This document shows positions 9,582 to 17,051 of a stretch of 64,000 bases of DNA, in pieces (position 1 is the stretch's first letter; each line of letters opens with the position of its first letter). The notes under the pieces were generated by a model. The model did not search any database. It was given only the letters and a program-made list of their open reading frames with translations, and had not been told where the DNA came from. Both the position numbers and the translations under genes were made by a program. The DNA is from Acetobacterium fimetarium (GTDB lineage Bacteria > Bacillota > Clostridia > Eubacteriales > Eubacteriaceae): contig NZ_WJBC01000012.1 in the NCBI RefSeq assembly GCF_014284475.1, positions 45,033 through 109,032 of the forward strand. Reading direction: 5' to 3'.

Positions 9582-9660
9582 CCTTAAAGTATTTTAATGA
9601 AAATGCACCGGAACATCAAATTGTCTGTGCTGGTTCATTGCTGGAGGTGGCATTGCACCA
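9582..9660 (+). pseudogene. Fragment of a second DUF4143 ATPase gene
   Basis: These 79 bp match 7472-7550 of the intact ATPase gene with 8 differences (about 90% identity, counted by eye). The first 29 bases are identical. The fragment covers the codons for LKYFNENAPE and onward, starts 2 bp after the abiEii remnant, and ends abruptly before the ABC exporter genes. It is a deletion or recombination scar of a paralogous copy. Confidence 0.8.
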
Positions 9661-9688
9661 GTCCGGCCGGCATAGATTATTTAACTGT

Positions 9689-11545
9689 TTACACCGCCAG
9701 ATTATTGAACTGACTGTTGTACAAATCGGCGTAGAAGGTATCGGCGGCCAGCAATTCCTGATGGGTTCCCTTTTCCACAATGGTGCCGTTTTTCATGACC
9801 AGAATCAGATCGGATGATTTGATGGTGGAAAGCCGGTGGGCGATGACAAAACTGGTTTTTCCCTTCATACTCTGAACCATGGCTTTCTGCACTTCCAATT
9901 CGGTTTTGGTGTCAACACTGGAAGTCGCTTCATCCAGAATCATCAGGGCGGGATTGGCCAGCATCGCTCGCGCAATCGTCAACAGCTGCATCTGCCCCTG
10001 GGAGATTTCACCATCATCATTGGCGATCACCGTATCATAACCTTCCGACAAGGTTCTGATAAAATGATCGCATCGTGCCGCTTTGGCAGCCTGAATGATT
10101 TCCTCCCGGGTGGCATCCATTTTTCCGTAAGCAATATTTTCGGCGATGGTGCCTTTAAAAAGCCAAGAATCCTGAAGGACCATACCAACCATGCGTCGGA
10201 GCCCGCTTTTGGAAAGCTCCTTGATATCAATGCCATCAACTTTAATCCTGCCGCCGTTGAGCTCGTAGAATCGCATCAGCAGATTAACCAGGGTGGTCTT
10301 GCCGGCACCGGTAGGCCCAACGATGGCAACCATCTCATTCGGTTTTACGGTAAAGCTCACATCCTGCATCAAGATGTCCCCCGGATGATAACCAAAGCGG
10401 ACATGTTCAAATGAAACGGCCCCGTCCGGATTGGCAATCTGCTTAGGTGAGCTGATTTCAGGCACTTCTTCCGCGGCATCCAGAAATTCAAAAACCCGTT
10501 CAGCTGATGCTAATGCGGCCTGCATGGAATTAACAAAATAAGACGACTGGGTAATGGGGTCGGCAATCTGGTTGACATACTGTAAAAATGCCTGAACGGT
10601 GCCGATCGTCATGGTGCCATTAATGGCAAAGATGCCTCCGACAATGGCGGTCACCACAAAACTGAGCTGAGTGAGAAAGCGAATCGCCGGATAGATGGCA
10701 TAGATGACAAATTGTGATTTTTTGTTGGCTTGATATTGCCGGTTGCTTAATTCCCGCTCGGTTTGAATAATCTGCTGCTGTTGGTTAAAGCTTTTAATAA
10801 TCAGGTTCCCGGTGTAATATTCTTCAATCTTACCATTGAGTTCCCCTAAAACGACCTGATTTTCATAGAAAACAGCATGCGTTTTTCCGGAAATCCATTT
10901 GGTGGCAAAAACGCTCAGCGACATGGTTGATATGATGATCACGGCCATGATCGGGCTTAGGGCGAACATGATGACAACACTGAAAACAATATTGCACACA
11001 GCATTGACAAACTGCAACGTCCCGGTTTTTAAAATCTCGGCAATCTTATCGGGATCATTGGTGGTTCGGCTTAAAATATCGCCGGTTTCATTGGCATCAT
11101 AATAATGCAGCGGCAGCTTTGTAATCTTTTCACTTATTTTCTCCCGTAGCGATAAAGCCAGCTTTTCGCCAACACTCGCCATGGTGTATTCCTGAAGAAA
11201 TGAGAAGGATGCCCCAATCAGATAAGCCAAGCTTAATAATATCAGCGGTAGTCCCAGCATTTCTGCCAGTTTTTGATAACTGCCCCCAATCCCATAATCG
11301 GTGACACCCTTAATGAGCAGATCCAGCGCCTTGCCCATAAGGATCGGGGTGATGGCAAACAGCCCGCTGCTGACCACTGCCGCCACCAGAATAATTATCA
11401 AGGCCGCTTTTTGTTCGAGCAGCAGCCCCATTAATCGTTTGGCAGCGGCCTTGGAATTCTTGGGTAGATCTTCCATTTCAGGGACATCGGCGGGAGATAC
11501 CGCTTTCTGATTTTCGTTTTTAGTTTTTTCACGTTGCTTTTTCAT
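9689..11545 (-). CDS. ABC exporter subunit (permease-ATPase half transporter), consensus ATP site
   Basis: 618 residues: a cytosolic N-terminal lead of about 45 residues, a six-helix type IV exporter membrane domain (about 50-340), then a nucleotide-binding domain with GPTGAGKTT, a signature ISQGQMQLLTIARAM, and Walker B LMILDEATSSVD with the catalytic Glu. Its start overlaps the end of the upstream partner by 4 bp (ATGA), so the two are translationally coupled and likely form a heterodimer of the BmrCD/TM287-288 kind. Substrate unknown; multidrug or lipid export is usual for the family. The signature has ISQGQ where LSGGQ is canonical, as often seen in one half of heterodimeric exporters. 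Confidence 0.88.
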   Translation of the reverse strand: MKKQREKTKNENQKAVSPADVPEMEDLPKNSKAAAKRLMGLLLEQKAALIIILVAAVVSSGLFAITPILMGKALDLLIKGVTDYGIGGSYQKLAEMLGLPLILLSLAYLIGASFSFLQEYTMASVGEKLALSLREKISEKITKLPLHYYDANETGDILSRTTNDPDKIAEILKTGTLQFVNAVCNIVFSVVIMFALSPIMAVIIISTMSLSVFATKWISGKTHAVFYENQVVLGELNGKIEEYYTGNLIIKSFNQQQQIIQTERELSNRQYQANKKSQFVIYAIYPAIRFLTQLSFVVTAIVGGIFAINGTMTIGTVQAFLQYVNQIADPITQSSYFVNSMQAALASAERVFEFLDAAEEVPEISSPKQIANPDGAVSFEHVRFGYHPGDILMQDVSFTVKPNEMVAIVGPTGAGKTTLVNLLMRFYELNGGRIKVDGIDIKELSKSGLRRMVGMVLQDSWLFKGTIAENIAYGKMDATREEIIQAAKAARCDHFIRTLSEGYDTVIANDDGEISQGQMQLLTIARAMLANPALMILDEATSSVDTKTELEVQKAMVQSMKGKTSFVIAHRLSTIKSSDLILVMKNGTIVEKGTHQELLAADTFYADLYNSQFNNLAV

Positions 11546-13281
11546 AAGCTGTCGGCCTCCTTTTCGGTGAGCTGAGAAGCGACGATTTCCTGATAGACAG
11601 CACAGGTCTTCAGGAGGTCGCCATGTTTGCCGATCCCGGCCATCCTGCCGGAATCCAGCACGATGATCTGATCCGCATCCATAATGGTACTGATCCGTTG
11701 GGCAATGATCACGACCGCCGCGTCGGCTATTTCCTTTTTCAGGGCTTTTCTGAGTACCGCATCGGTTTTAAAATCCAGGGCGGAAAAGCTGTCATCAAAA
11801 ATATAGACCGGGGCTTTTTTTACCAGAGCCCGGGCAATACACAAGCGTTGCTTTTGTCCCCCGGAAAAATTCGTGCCACCCTGGGCTACCGTGCTTTCAT
11901 AACCATCTTCCAGCTCAGTAATGAAGGCATCGGCCTGGGCTGTTTTAGCCGCATATTCCAGTTCTGCTGCAGTTGCTTCGCTGTTTCCCATATGCAGATT
12001 CGCGGCGATGGTGCCGCCAAAGAGAATGGCCTTCTGGGGCACATAGCTGATTCTTTCCCGGAGCTGATGCTGGGTCATCCGGCGGATGTCCGTTCCCTCC
12101 AGAGTGATCCGGCCGCTGCCCACATCGTAGAGCCGCAGCATCAGACTGGCAATGGTGCTCTTGCCCGATCCGGTTCCTCCGATGATGGCGGTGGTTTTCC
12201 CCTGCTCGCAGGTAAAGCTGATGTCCGCCAAGACCGACTCTTCGGCGCCCCGATAGGAAAAGCTGACCTGATCAAAGACAATTTTTTCCGGGTTGTTCGG
12301 GTTCCCCGATACCGCCTGCTCGTTGTCATCGGCTATTTCGGGAATCGTATCCAAGACCTCCTCGGTTCGATCCAGGCAGGCTTTCATTTTCGGCAGCATC
12401 ACCATCACCATGGAAGACATTATCAGTGCGATCAGCAGCAGAATGGTATATTCAGAAACCGCTGTAATACCGCCAATCTGAATTTCGCCATTGAGCACCA
12501 GAAAGCTGCCAAACCATAACACAGCGACCATACTGATCCCCACGACTGTCCAGATCAGGGGACTGAAGACGGCGAAGGTCTTATTTAAATGAATGACATT
12601 ATCGGCATAATTCAAAAAGGCATCGTCGGTTCGCTTTCTTTCATATTCCGAATTGTCAAAGGCCCGAATCACCCGGACACCGGTAATGGATTCACCCATA
12701 ATGCGATTGATGGTGTCCAGCCGTTTTTGAATGGTTTGGGATATCGGACTCGCTTTTCTGAAGATAAAATAAAGGGCAATCATAAAAATGGCCATGGCAA
12801 TAACGGGAATCGCGACGAGTGACGGACTCACGGCAATGGTCATAATAATGGCGGTCACAGCAATAATGGGGGCGGGCAACACCATTTGGGTAAACATAAT
12901 AACGGTCTGCTGGATCACTGTAATATCGCTGGTTGCCCGGGTAATCATCGAAGCGGTGCTGAAGCGGTTAAAATCACGAATCGACAATATCTGGGTTTTA
13001 TCAAAAATCCGATCCCTCAGGTATTTTCCTGAGAGTGCGGCCAAGTCGGCACACAGATAGCTGGCCCATAAGGAGATAAGGGCTGAAACGCCCACCGCGG
13101 CCAACATCTGCAAACCCAATGCCACTATCGCCAGCAGATCTTTTTTGATGATGCCATCGTCAATGATTTTTGCCGCAAAGTAGGGTACGGCCAACATACT
13201 GAACGACTGGATCACCGTTGCCAGGATAATTAAAAACAACATTCCTTTCTTTTCTTTTAAAAATTGGATCAGGTACTTCAT
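11542..13281 (-). CDS. ABC exporter subunit (permease-ATPase half transporter), degenerate catalytic residue
   Basis: 579 residues, first gene of the two-gene exporter operon. Six membrane segments (about 1-310) precede a nucleotide-binding domain with GGTGSGKST, signature FSGGQKQRLCIARAL, and Walker B VYIFDDSFSALD. The residue after Walker B is Asp instead of the catalytic Glu, so one of the two ATP sites of the dimer should be slow or inactive; the partner keeps Glu. The combination is diagnostic of heterodimeric ABC exporters. A ribosome site (GGAGGAAT on the minus strand) precedes the ATG at 13281. Confidence 0.88.
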   Translation of the reverse strand: MKYLIQFLKEKKGMLFLIILATVIQSFSMLAVPYFAAKIIDDGIIKKDLLAIVALGLQMLAAVGVSALISLWASYLCADLAALSGKYLRDRIFDKTQILSIRDFNRFSTASMITRATSDITVIQQTVIMFTQMVLPAPIIAVTAIIMTIAVSPSLVAIPVIAMAIFMIALYFIFRKASPISQTIQKRLDTINRIMGESITGVRVIRAFDNSEYERKRTDDAFLNYADNVIHLNKTFAVFSPLIWTVVGISMVAVLWFGSFLVLNGEIQIGGITAVSEYTILLLIALIMSSMVMVMLPKMKACLDRTEEVLDTIPEIADDNEQAVSGNPNNPEKIVFDQVSFSYRGAEESVLADISFTCEQGKTTAIIGGTGSGKSTIASLMLRLYDVGSGRITLEGTDIRRMTQHQLRERISYVPQKAILFGGTIAANLHMGNSEATAAELEYAAKTAQADAFITELEDGYESTVAQGGTNFSGGQKQRLCIARALVKKAPVYIFDDSFSALDFKTDAVLRKALKKEIADAAVVIIAQRISTIMDADQIIVLDSGRMAGIGKHGDLLKTCAVYQEIVASQLTEKEADSL

Positions 13282-13327
13282 TTATGATTCCTCCGGACTT
13301 GCTGTGAATTTGCGAATTGTTATATTT

Positions 13328-13358
13328 ATCATAAACGATACACTACCTGTTTCGTCAA
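13328..13358 (-). promoter_or_regulatory. Promoter candidate for the ABC exporter operon
   Basis: On the minus strand TTGACG (13358-13353) and TATGAT (13333-13328) are 19 bp apart. ACACT and AGTGT form an imperfect dyad around the -35. The wide spacer, as seen in MerR-type promoters, makes this tentative. The rest of the 350-bp gap to tRNA-Val holds an inverted repeat (ATGAATCTT, 13401-13409, with its complement at 13421-13429) and no gene that I can see. Confidence 0.35.
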
Positions 13359-13590
13359 GTGTTTTATGACAGGTTGGCGGAGAAAAGCAAAAAACGGAAA
13401 ATGAATCTTGAGTCTTTCTTAAGATTCATGAAAATTCAGACTAATTCAAGGATTTATACGTATCATTCTAGATAAGGAAAGTCCTGGACAGCTTTTCTCA
13501 CTTTACTATTTCTTGGCAGCGGCTCCGAGCGGGTCGCTGCTTTGCATTTGACCTGAGACCGTATCGCGGCGGGAACAGTTTTCAAAATCC

Positions 13591-13619
13591 TTTACTTTTT
13601 GAAGGAAATGATATAAAAT
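13591..13619 (+). promoter_or_regulatory. Promoter candidate for tRNA-Val
   Basis: TTTACT (13591-13596) and TAAAAT (13614-13619) are 17 bp apart and end 16 bp before the mature tRNA 5' end. Confidence 0.45.
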
Positions 13620-13635
13620 TAAAAGCAATAAAAGT

Positions 13636-13711
13636 GATCTCGTAGCTCAGCTGGGAGAGCATTACCTTCACACGGTAGGGGTCGATGGTTCAAGTCCATT
13701 CGGGATCACCA
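13636..13711 (+). tRNA. tRNA-Val (anticodon CAC)
   Basis: A full cloverleaf can be drawn: acceptor GATCTCG/CGGGATC with a T-G pair, D stem GCTC/GAGC, anticodon stem TTACC/GGTAG, loop TTCACAC with anticodon CAC at 13669-13671, T arm GATGG-TTCAAGT-CCATT, discriminator A, and an encoded CCA. It reads the Val codon GUG. The tRNA stands alone; a hairpin with a T-run follows at 13732-13755. Confidence 0.93.
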
Positions 13712-13731
13712 TTTTTTATATTTAATATTAT

Positions 13732-13755
13732 CCGGCGATAGGTGCCGGCTTTTTT
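13732..13755 (+). terminator. Terminator after tRNA-Val
   Basis: A 5-bp stem CCGGC/GCCGG (13732-13736, 13744-13748) with a 7-nt loop is followed by CTTTTTT. Confidence 0.6.
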
Positions 13756-13867
13756 ATGCCCAAAAACATCAGCTGAAAAAGCGCAAGTTGTCATTTTTAC
13801 ATATTGCAAATGCGAACCGATCAGTTTAAGATTAACAGTAAATACTAAAGAATATGCAGGTGTGAAA

Positions 13868-14122
13868 ATGGGAGAATTATCAAAGCTGCCAAATATCGGC
13901 AAAGAAATCGAGCGACAGCTCAATCAGGTGGGAATCGAAACAGCGGAGCAGCTGAGAGAAACCGGAAGCCGGGCGGCGTGGCTGAAAATCCACGCGATTG
14001 ATCTTTCGGCTTGCATTAACCGCCTCTACGGTCTGGAAGGCGCCATCCGGGGTATTAAAAAGAGCGAACTGCCGGCGGCAGTAAAGGCGGAGTTGAAGGA
14101 ATTCTATAATTCAAATAAGTAG
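13868..14122 (+). CDS. TfoX/Sxy C-terminal-domain protein
   Basis: 84 residues. The sequence LSKLPNIGKEIERQLNQVGI, followed by a helix-hairpin-helix-like LKIHAIDLSACINRLYGLEG segment, matches the stand-alone TfoX_C domain that in proteobacteria is the C-terminal half of the competence regulator TfoX/Sxy. In Firmicutes these short proteins are of unknown role and should not be assumed to control competence. ATG 13868 follows GCAGGTG; the frame stays open further upstream but without a ribosome site. The gene is 80 bp upstream of the nfo start on the same strand. Confidence 0.75.
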   Translation: MGELSKLPNIGKEIERQLNQVGIETAEQLRETGSRAAWLKIHAIDLSACINRLYGLEGAIRGIKKSELPAAVKAELKEFYNSNK

Positions 14123-14202
14123 GAAATAAATAATCGTTAAATGTGCCGGTAAGAGCATTACCCCCGTTTGAGATTATGAAAATCTGGTCAGGAGAAATAA
14201 TC

Positions 14203-15030
14203 ATGTTGACAATTGGACCACACCTTTCGATCGCAGGTGGATATAAAAAAGCCGGTAAGGAGGCCGTCAGTCTCGGCGCCAATACCTTTCAGTTTTTTAC
14301 GCGCAACCCGCGAGGCGGAAAGGCCAAAGCCCTTGATCCGGCTGATGTGGAGGGGCTCACCGCAATCATGCAGGCCAACGGTTTTGGCGAATTGCTGGCG
14401 CATGCGCCCTACACGCTGAATATGTGCTCGGCCACACCGGCCACCCGGGATTTCGCCAGGATGGCGTTCAAGGAAGACCTGCTGCGTCTGGAGCAGCTGC
14501 CTTGCCGGCTCTATAATTTTCATCCGGGCAGCCACACCGGTCAGGGCGTTGCTGCCGGTATTCGATGGATCGTGGATATGCTCAACGATGAGTTGTGGCC
14601 CCAGCAGAAAACGACGGTGCTGCTGGAAACCATGTCGGGAAAGGGAACCGAGATCGGCCGTAACTTTGAGGAACTCAGAGCCATCATCGATGGGGTCGAA
14701 TTGCAGGATAAAATTGCGGTCTGTCTGGATACCTGCCACGTTTATTCTGCCGGTTATGATCTCGTTGGAAACCTTGAAGCGGTTCTGACGGAATTCGACC
14801 GGATCATTGGGCTTTCCCGCCTCAGATGTGTGCACCTGAATGACAGCATGATGCCATTCGGCAGCAACAAGGACCGGCATGAAAAAATCGGCTTCGGAAC
14901 GCTGGGAATCGATACCTTCGAAAGAATTGTCACCCATCCGCAGCTCAGGGAGCTGCCCTTTTTTCTGGAAACGCCCCAGGAAAATACGCTTGACTATAAA
15001 AAGGAAATCGATCTGCTGCGGTTATTTTAG
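14203..15030 (+). CDS. nfo: Deoxyribonuclease IV (AP endonuclease)
   Basis: 275 residues of the Nfo/endonuclease IV family, which cuts DNA 5' of abasic sites using three metal ions in a TIM barrel. Family blocks are visible: GPHLSIAGGY near the N-terminus, NFHPGSHTG (about 105-115), LLETMSGKGTEIG with the metal-binding Glu, CLDTCHVYSAGYD, VHLNDSMMPFGSNKDRHEKIG, and FFLETPQEN. ATG 14203 follows CAGGAG at 14189-14194; the open frame begins 60 bp earlier but has no supporting ribosome site. It precedes the Moco leader and moeA but is a separate unit. Confidence 0.95.
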   Translation: MLTIGPHLSIAGGYKKAGKEAVSLGANTFQFFTRNPRGGKAKALDPADVEGLTAIMQANGFGELLAHAPYTLNMCSATPATRDFARMAFKEDLLRLEQLPCRLYNFHPGSHTGQGVAAGIRWIVDMLNDELWPQQKTTVLLETMSGKGTEIGRNFEELRAIIDGVELQDKIAVCLDTCHVYSAGYDLVGNLEAVLTEFDRIIGLSRLRCVHLNDSMMPFGSNKDRHEKIGFGTLGIDTFERIVTHPQLRELPFFLETPQENTLDYKKEIDLLRLF

Positions 15031-15043
15031 TGAGAATATCCCG

Positions 15044-15072
15044 TTGACACCGCATCAGCGTATTGTTATAAT
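15044..15072 (+). promoter_or_regulatory. Consensus sigma-70-type promoter for the moeA leader
   Basis: Perfect TTGACA (15044-15049) and TATAAT (15067-15072) with a 17-bp spacer, ending about 20 bp before the structured leader. Transcription should start near 15079. Confidence 0.85.
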
Positions 15073-15091
15073 TTAGACAATTAAAAATAAA

Positions 15092-15193
15092 CTCCGAGCA
15101 AAAGTGTCTAAGAATTATTTTATGATACTGCGCCAAAGCGTGTGAGCTTTCGGGTTATGCTGGAAACGGGATGGCCTTCTGTCTGAAAAGGAG
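15092..15193 (+). ncRNA. Moco/Tuco riboswitch candidate in the moeA leader
   Basis: The leader opens with CTCCGAGC and closes with CTGAAAAGGAG, so CTCC (15092-15095) can pair with GGAG (15190-15193). Inside are AAGTGTCTAAG, hairpins around GCGCCAAAGCGTGTGAGC, and GGAAACGGGATGGCC. The order and the TCTGAAAAGGAG closing segment resemble the molybdenum-cofactor RNA motif as I recall it from E. coli moaA (CACC...TCTGGAAAGGTG). Its place directly before moeA supports the call. Whether it is the Moco or the tungsten-cofactor subclass cannot be decided by eye; a covariance-model search would settle it. Confidence 0.68.
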
Positions 15194-15246
15194 CAAGATT
15201 TCACAAGCGTGTGACTTGTGTTGATAAGCGTGCTTCTTTGCTGCGC

Positions 15247-15286
15247 CTTGCCTTCTTTTCTGCGAAATCCAGGCAGGTTTTTTTTT
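15247..15286 (+). terminator. Attenuator terminator between the riboswitch and moeA
   Basis: Stem CTTGCCT (15247-15253) pairs with AGGCAGG (15271-15277), including one G-U pair, and is followed directly by nine Ts. It sits downstream of the aptamer and upstream of the moeA ribosome site, so ligand binding could control read-through. Confidence 0.65.
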
Positions 15287-15333
15287 ATAATTTTACAGCA
15301 AAAAAGTCAAGGAAAGAAAAGAGGAGTATGCTT

Positions 15334-16542
15334 ATGTTAAAAGGCATTGAATTAACGGAAGCGGTGAAAATCATCACTGAAAACGTTCCCCAAATAGAGG
15401 AAAAGGAAACGATCGGCATTCTGGATTCACTGTCCGGAGTGGCGGCTGAGGATGTGTTTGCCCCCATCGACAACCCGCCGTTTGACCGGTCACCGCTGGA
15501 TGGGTACGCCCTGATAGCGGAGGACACCACCGGGGCGAGCCGGGAAAACCCGGTCAAGCTGACGGTCGTCGGAAAGCTCTACGCGGGGGATGCCAGTGCT
15601 TTTGAGTTAAAACCGAACCAGGCCGTTCGGATTATGACCGGAGCCATGATTCCCCAAGGTGCCAACTGCGTGATCCGCCAGGAGGCAACCGATTACGGTA
15701 CGGAGACCGTTGCCATTTACCAGTCGTTGAAAGCCTATGAAAACTACTGTTACAGCGGTGAGGATTTCAAAAAAGGCACTAAACTGATCTCAAAGGGTGA
15801 AAAACTCAATTTTGTTCATATCGGTCTACTGGCCAGCATGGGTTTCACGACGGTGAGCGTCTACCGCAAGCCCCGGATTGCATTGCTTGTTACGGGGGAA
15901 GAACTGTTTGTGCCGGGGCTGTTGCTGGAGCAGGGAAAAATCTACAACAGCAATCTGTTTCTGCTGGCAGCCCGACTCAAAGAGCTTTCAATCACTCCGG
16001 TTTATCTCCAGCAGACCGGTGACGATGTCGATGTGGTTGCCGAGAAGGTCAGACAGGCATTGGCTGTCTCCGATGCGGTCATCACAACCGGCGGGGTTTC
16101 CGTCGGAGAAAAGGATATTTTTCACGAGGTGCTGCCAAAGCTTGGCGTCGACCGGAAATTCTGGAAGGTTAATTTGAAACCCGGAACCCCGGCGATGTTT
16201 TCAACCCTGGAAAACAAACCGATCCTGAATCTGTCGGGCAATCCGTTTGCGGCGCTGGCGACCTTTGAACTGCTGGCCAGACCGATGCTCGGCAAAATAT
16301 CGCGGGACACTTCGATGTTCACAAGCGAAACAACCGGCATCATGGACAGCGATTTTCCGAAAAAGAGCAAGGGAAAACGCTTCATCCGGGCGATTTATGA
16401 CGAGGGCAGAGTGAAACTGCCGGCGGGCGGGCATGCCTCGGGAATGGTCGCATCGCTGAAGGGCTGCAACTGCATGGTCGAAATTGAAGCGGGAAACCCG
16501 GGAATGAAAAAAGGGGATCAGGCAAAGGTTATTTTATTATAA
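15334..16542 (+). CDS. moeA: Molybdopterin molybdotransferase MoeA
   Basis: 402 residues; inserts molybdate (or tungstate) into adenylated molybdopterin. Typical blocks include NPPFDRSPLDGYA near residue 50, RIMTGAMIPQGANCVIRQE, GIYNSN-like GKIYNSN before the MoCF domain, TTGGVSVGEKD, KPGTPAMF, and LSGNPFAALATFE. GAGGAG at 15321-15326 gives 7-nt spacing to ATG 15334; ATG 15328 is too close and upstream frame extensions run into the leader. First gene of a moeA-MOSC-selA-selB-mobB-like run, probably an operon under the riboswitch. The product is required for the W/Mo-bisPGD formate dehydrogenase at 22 kb. Confidence 0.93.
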   Translation: MLKGIELTEAVKIITENVPQIEEKETIGILDSLSGVAAEDVFAPIDNPPFDRSPLDGYALIAEDTTGASRENPVKLTVVGKLYAGDASAFELKPNQAVRIMTGAMIPQGANCVIRQEATDYGTETVAIYQSLKAYENYCYSGEDFKKGTKLISKGEKLNFVHIGLLASMGFTTVSVYRKPRIALLVTGEELFVPGLLLEQGKIYNSNLFLLAARLKELSITPVYLQQTGDDVDVVAEKVRQALAVSDAVITTGGVSVGEKDIFHEVLPKLGVDRKFWKVNLKPGTPAMFSTLENKPILNLSGNPFAALATFELLARPMLGKISRDTSMFTSETTGIMDSDFPKKSKGKRFIRAIYDEGRVKLPAGGHASGMVASLKGCNCMVEIEAGNPGMKKGDQAKVILL

Positions 16543-16556
16543 AAGATGGAGGAAAA

Positions 16557-17000
16557 ATGATGGAAGTCAGAGGAAAAATAACGGGAATCTGCACGAGTGT
16601 TGATACGGGAACACCGAAGCGCAATATTCATCAGGCGAATCTGATCAGAAATTTCGGCGTTGAAGGCGATGGCCATGGCGGCCCTCACACGGACAGACAG
16701 GTCAGTCTGTTGTCCTATGAAACGATTCAGGCATTCATCGGAAAGGACGCCGAAGTACAGGAAGGCGCCTTCGGGGAGAATCTGGTGGTGCAGGGAATTG
16801 ATTTTTCGAATTATCCGGTCGGCACCCAGTTCCGATCCGGGGATGTGATTCTGAGGATCACCCATAAAGGGAAGGAATGCGAAGTCTGCGAAATGGACAA
16901 AACCGCGGGCGACTGCCTGATGCAGAAGGCAGGCATTTTCTGCCGAGTGGTGATGGGCGGCATTCTGACCGAAGGGGATTATCTTCATCTGGAAGACTGA
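16557..17000 (+). CDS. MOSC domain-containing protein
   Basis: 147 residues, a single MOSC domain (molybdenum cofactor sulfurase C-terminal fold). The segments GVEGDGHGG, RQVSLLSYE, FGENLVVQGID and PVGTQFRSGD are family blocks, and the Cys pair ECEVCE lies near residue 107. MOSC proteins bind molybdopterin or pass sulfur to the metal centre; this short stand-alone form is often found beside moaC/moeA genes in clostridia. GGAGG (16548-16552) precedes tandem ATGs at 16557 and 16560, either of which could be used. It is 14 bp downstream of moeA. It may help sulfurate the FdhF cofactor, by inference from context. Confidence 0.85.
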   Translation: MMEVRGKITGICTSVDTGTPKRNIHQANLIRNFGVEGDGHGGPHTDRQVSLLSYETIQAFIGKDAEVQEGAFGENLVVQGIDFSNYPVGTQFRSGDVILRITHKGKECEVCEMDKTAGDCLMQKAGIFCRVVMGGILTEGDYLHLED

Positions 17001-17051
17001 CAAGCGGCGATTTGCCTTTGGGATTGAGAATGCGGGAGAGCGTGGAAGAAG

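Noticed and set aside
7165..9660. A new defence system made of the DUF4143 ATPase plus AbiEi
   Set aside because: Each has its own promoter and operator, the toxin is destroyed, and a terminator-like hairpin separates them, so joint action is not supported.
11623..12519. A 298-codon open frame on the + strand
   Set aside because: It lies fully opposite the ABC exporter gene, whose protein motifs are intact; its translation has no recognisable domain.
14188..14937. A 249-codon open frame on the minus strand
   Set aside because: Antisense shadow of endonuclease IV; no ribosome site and no domain.
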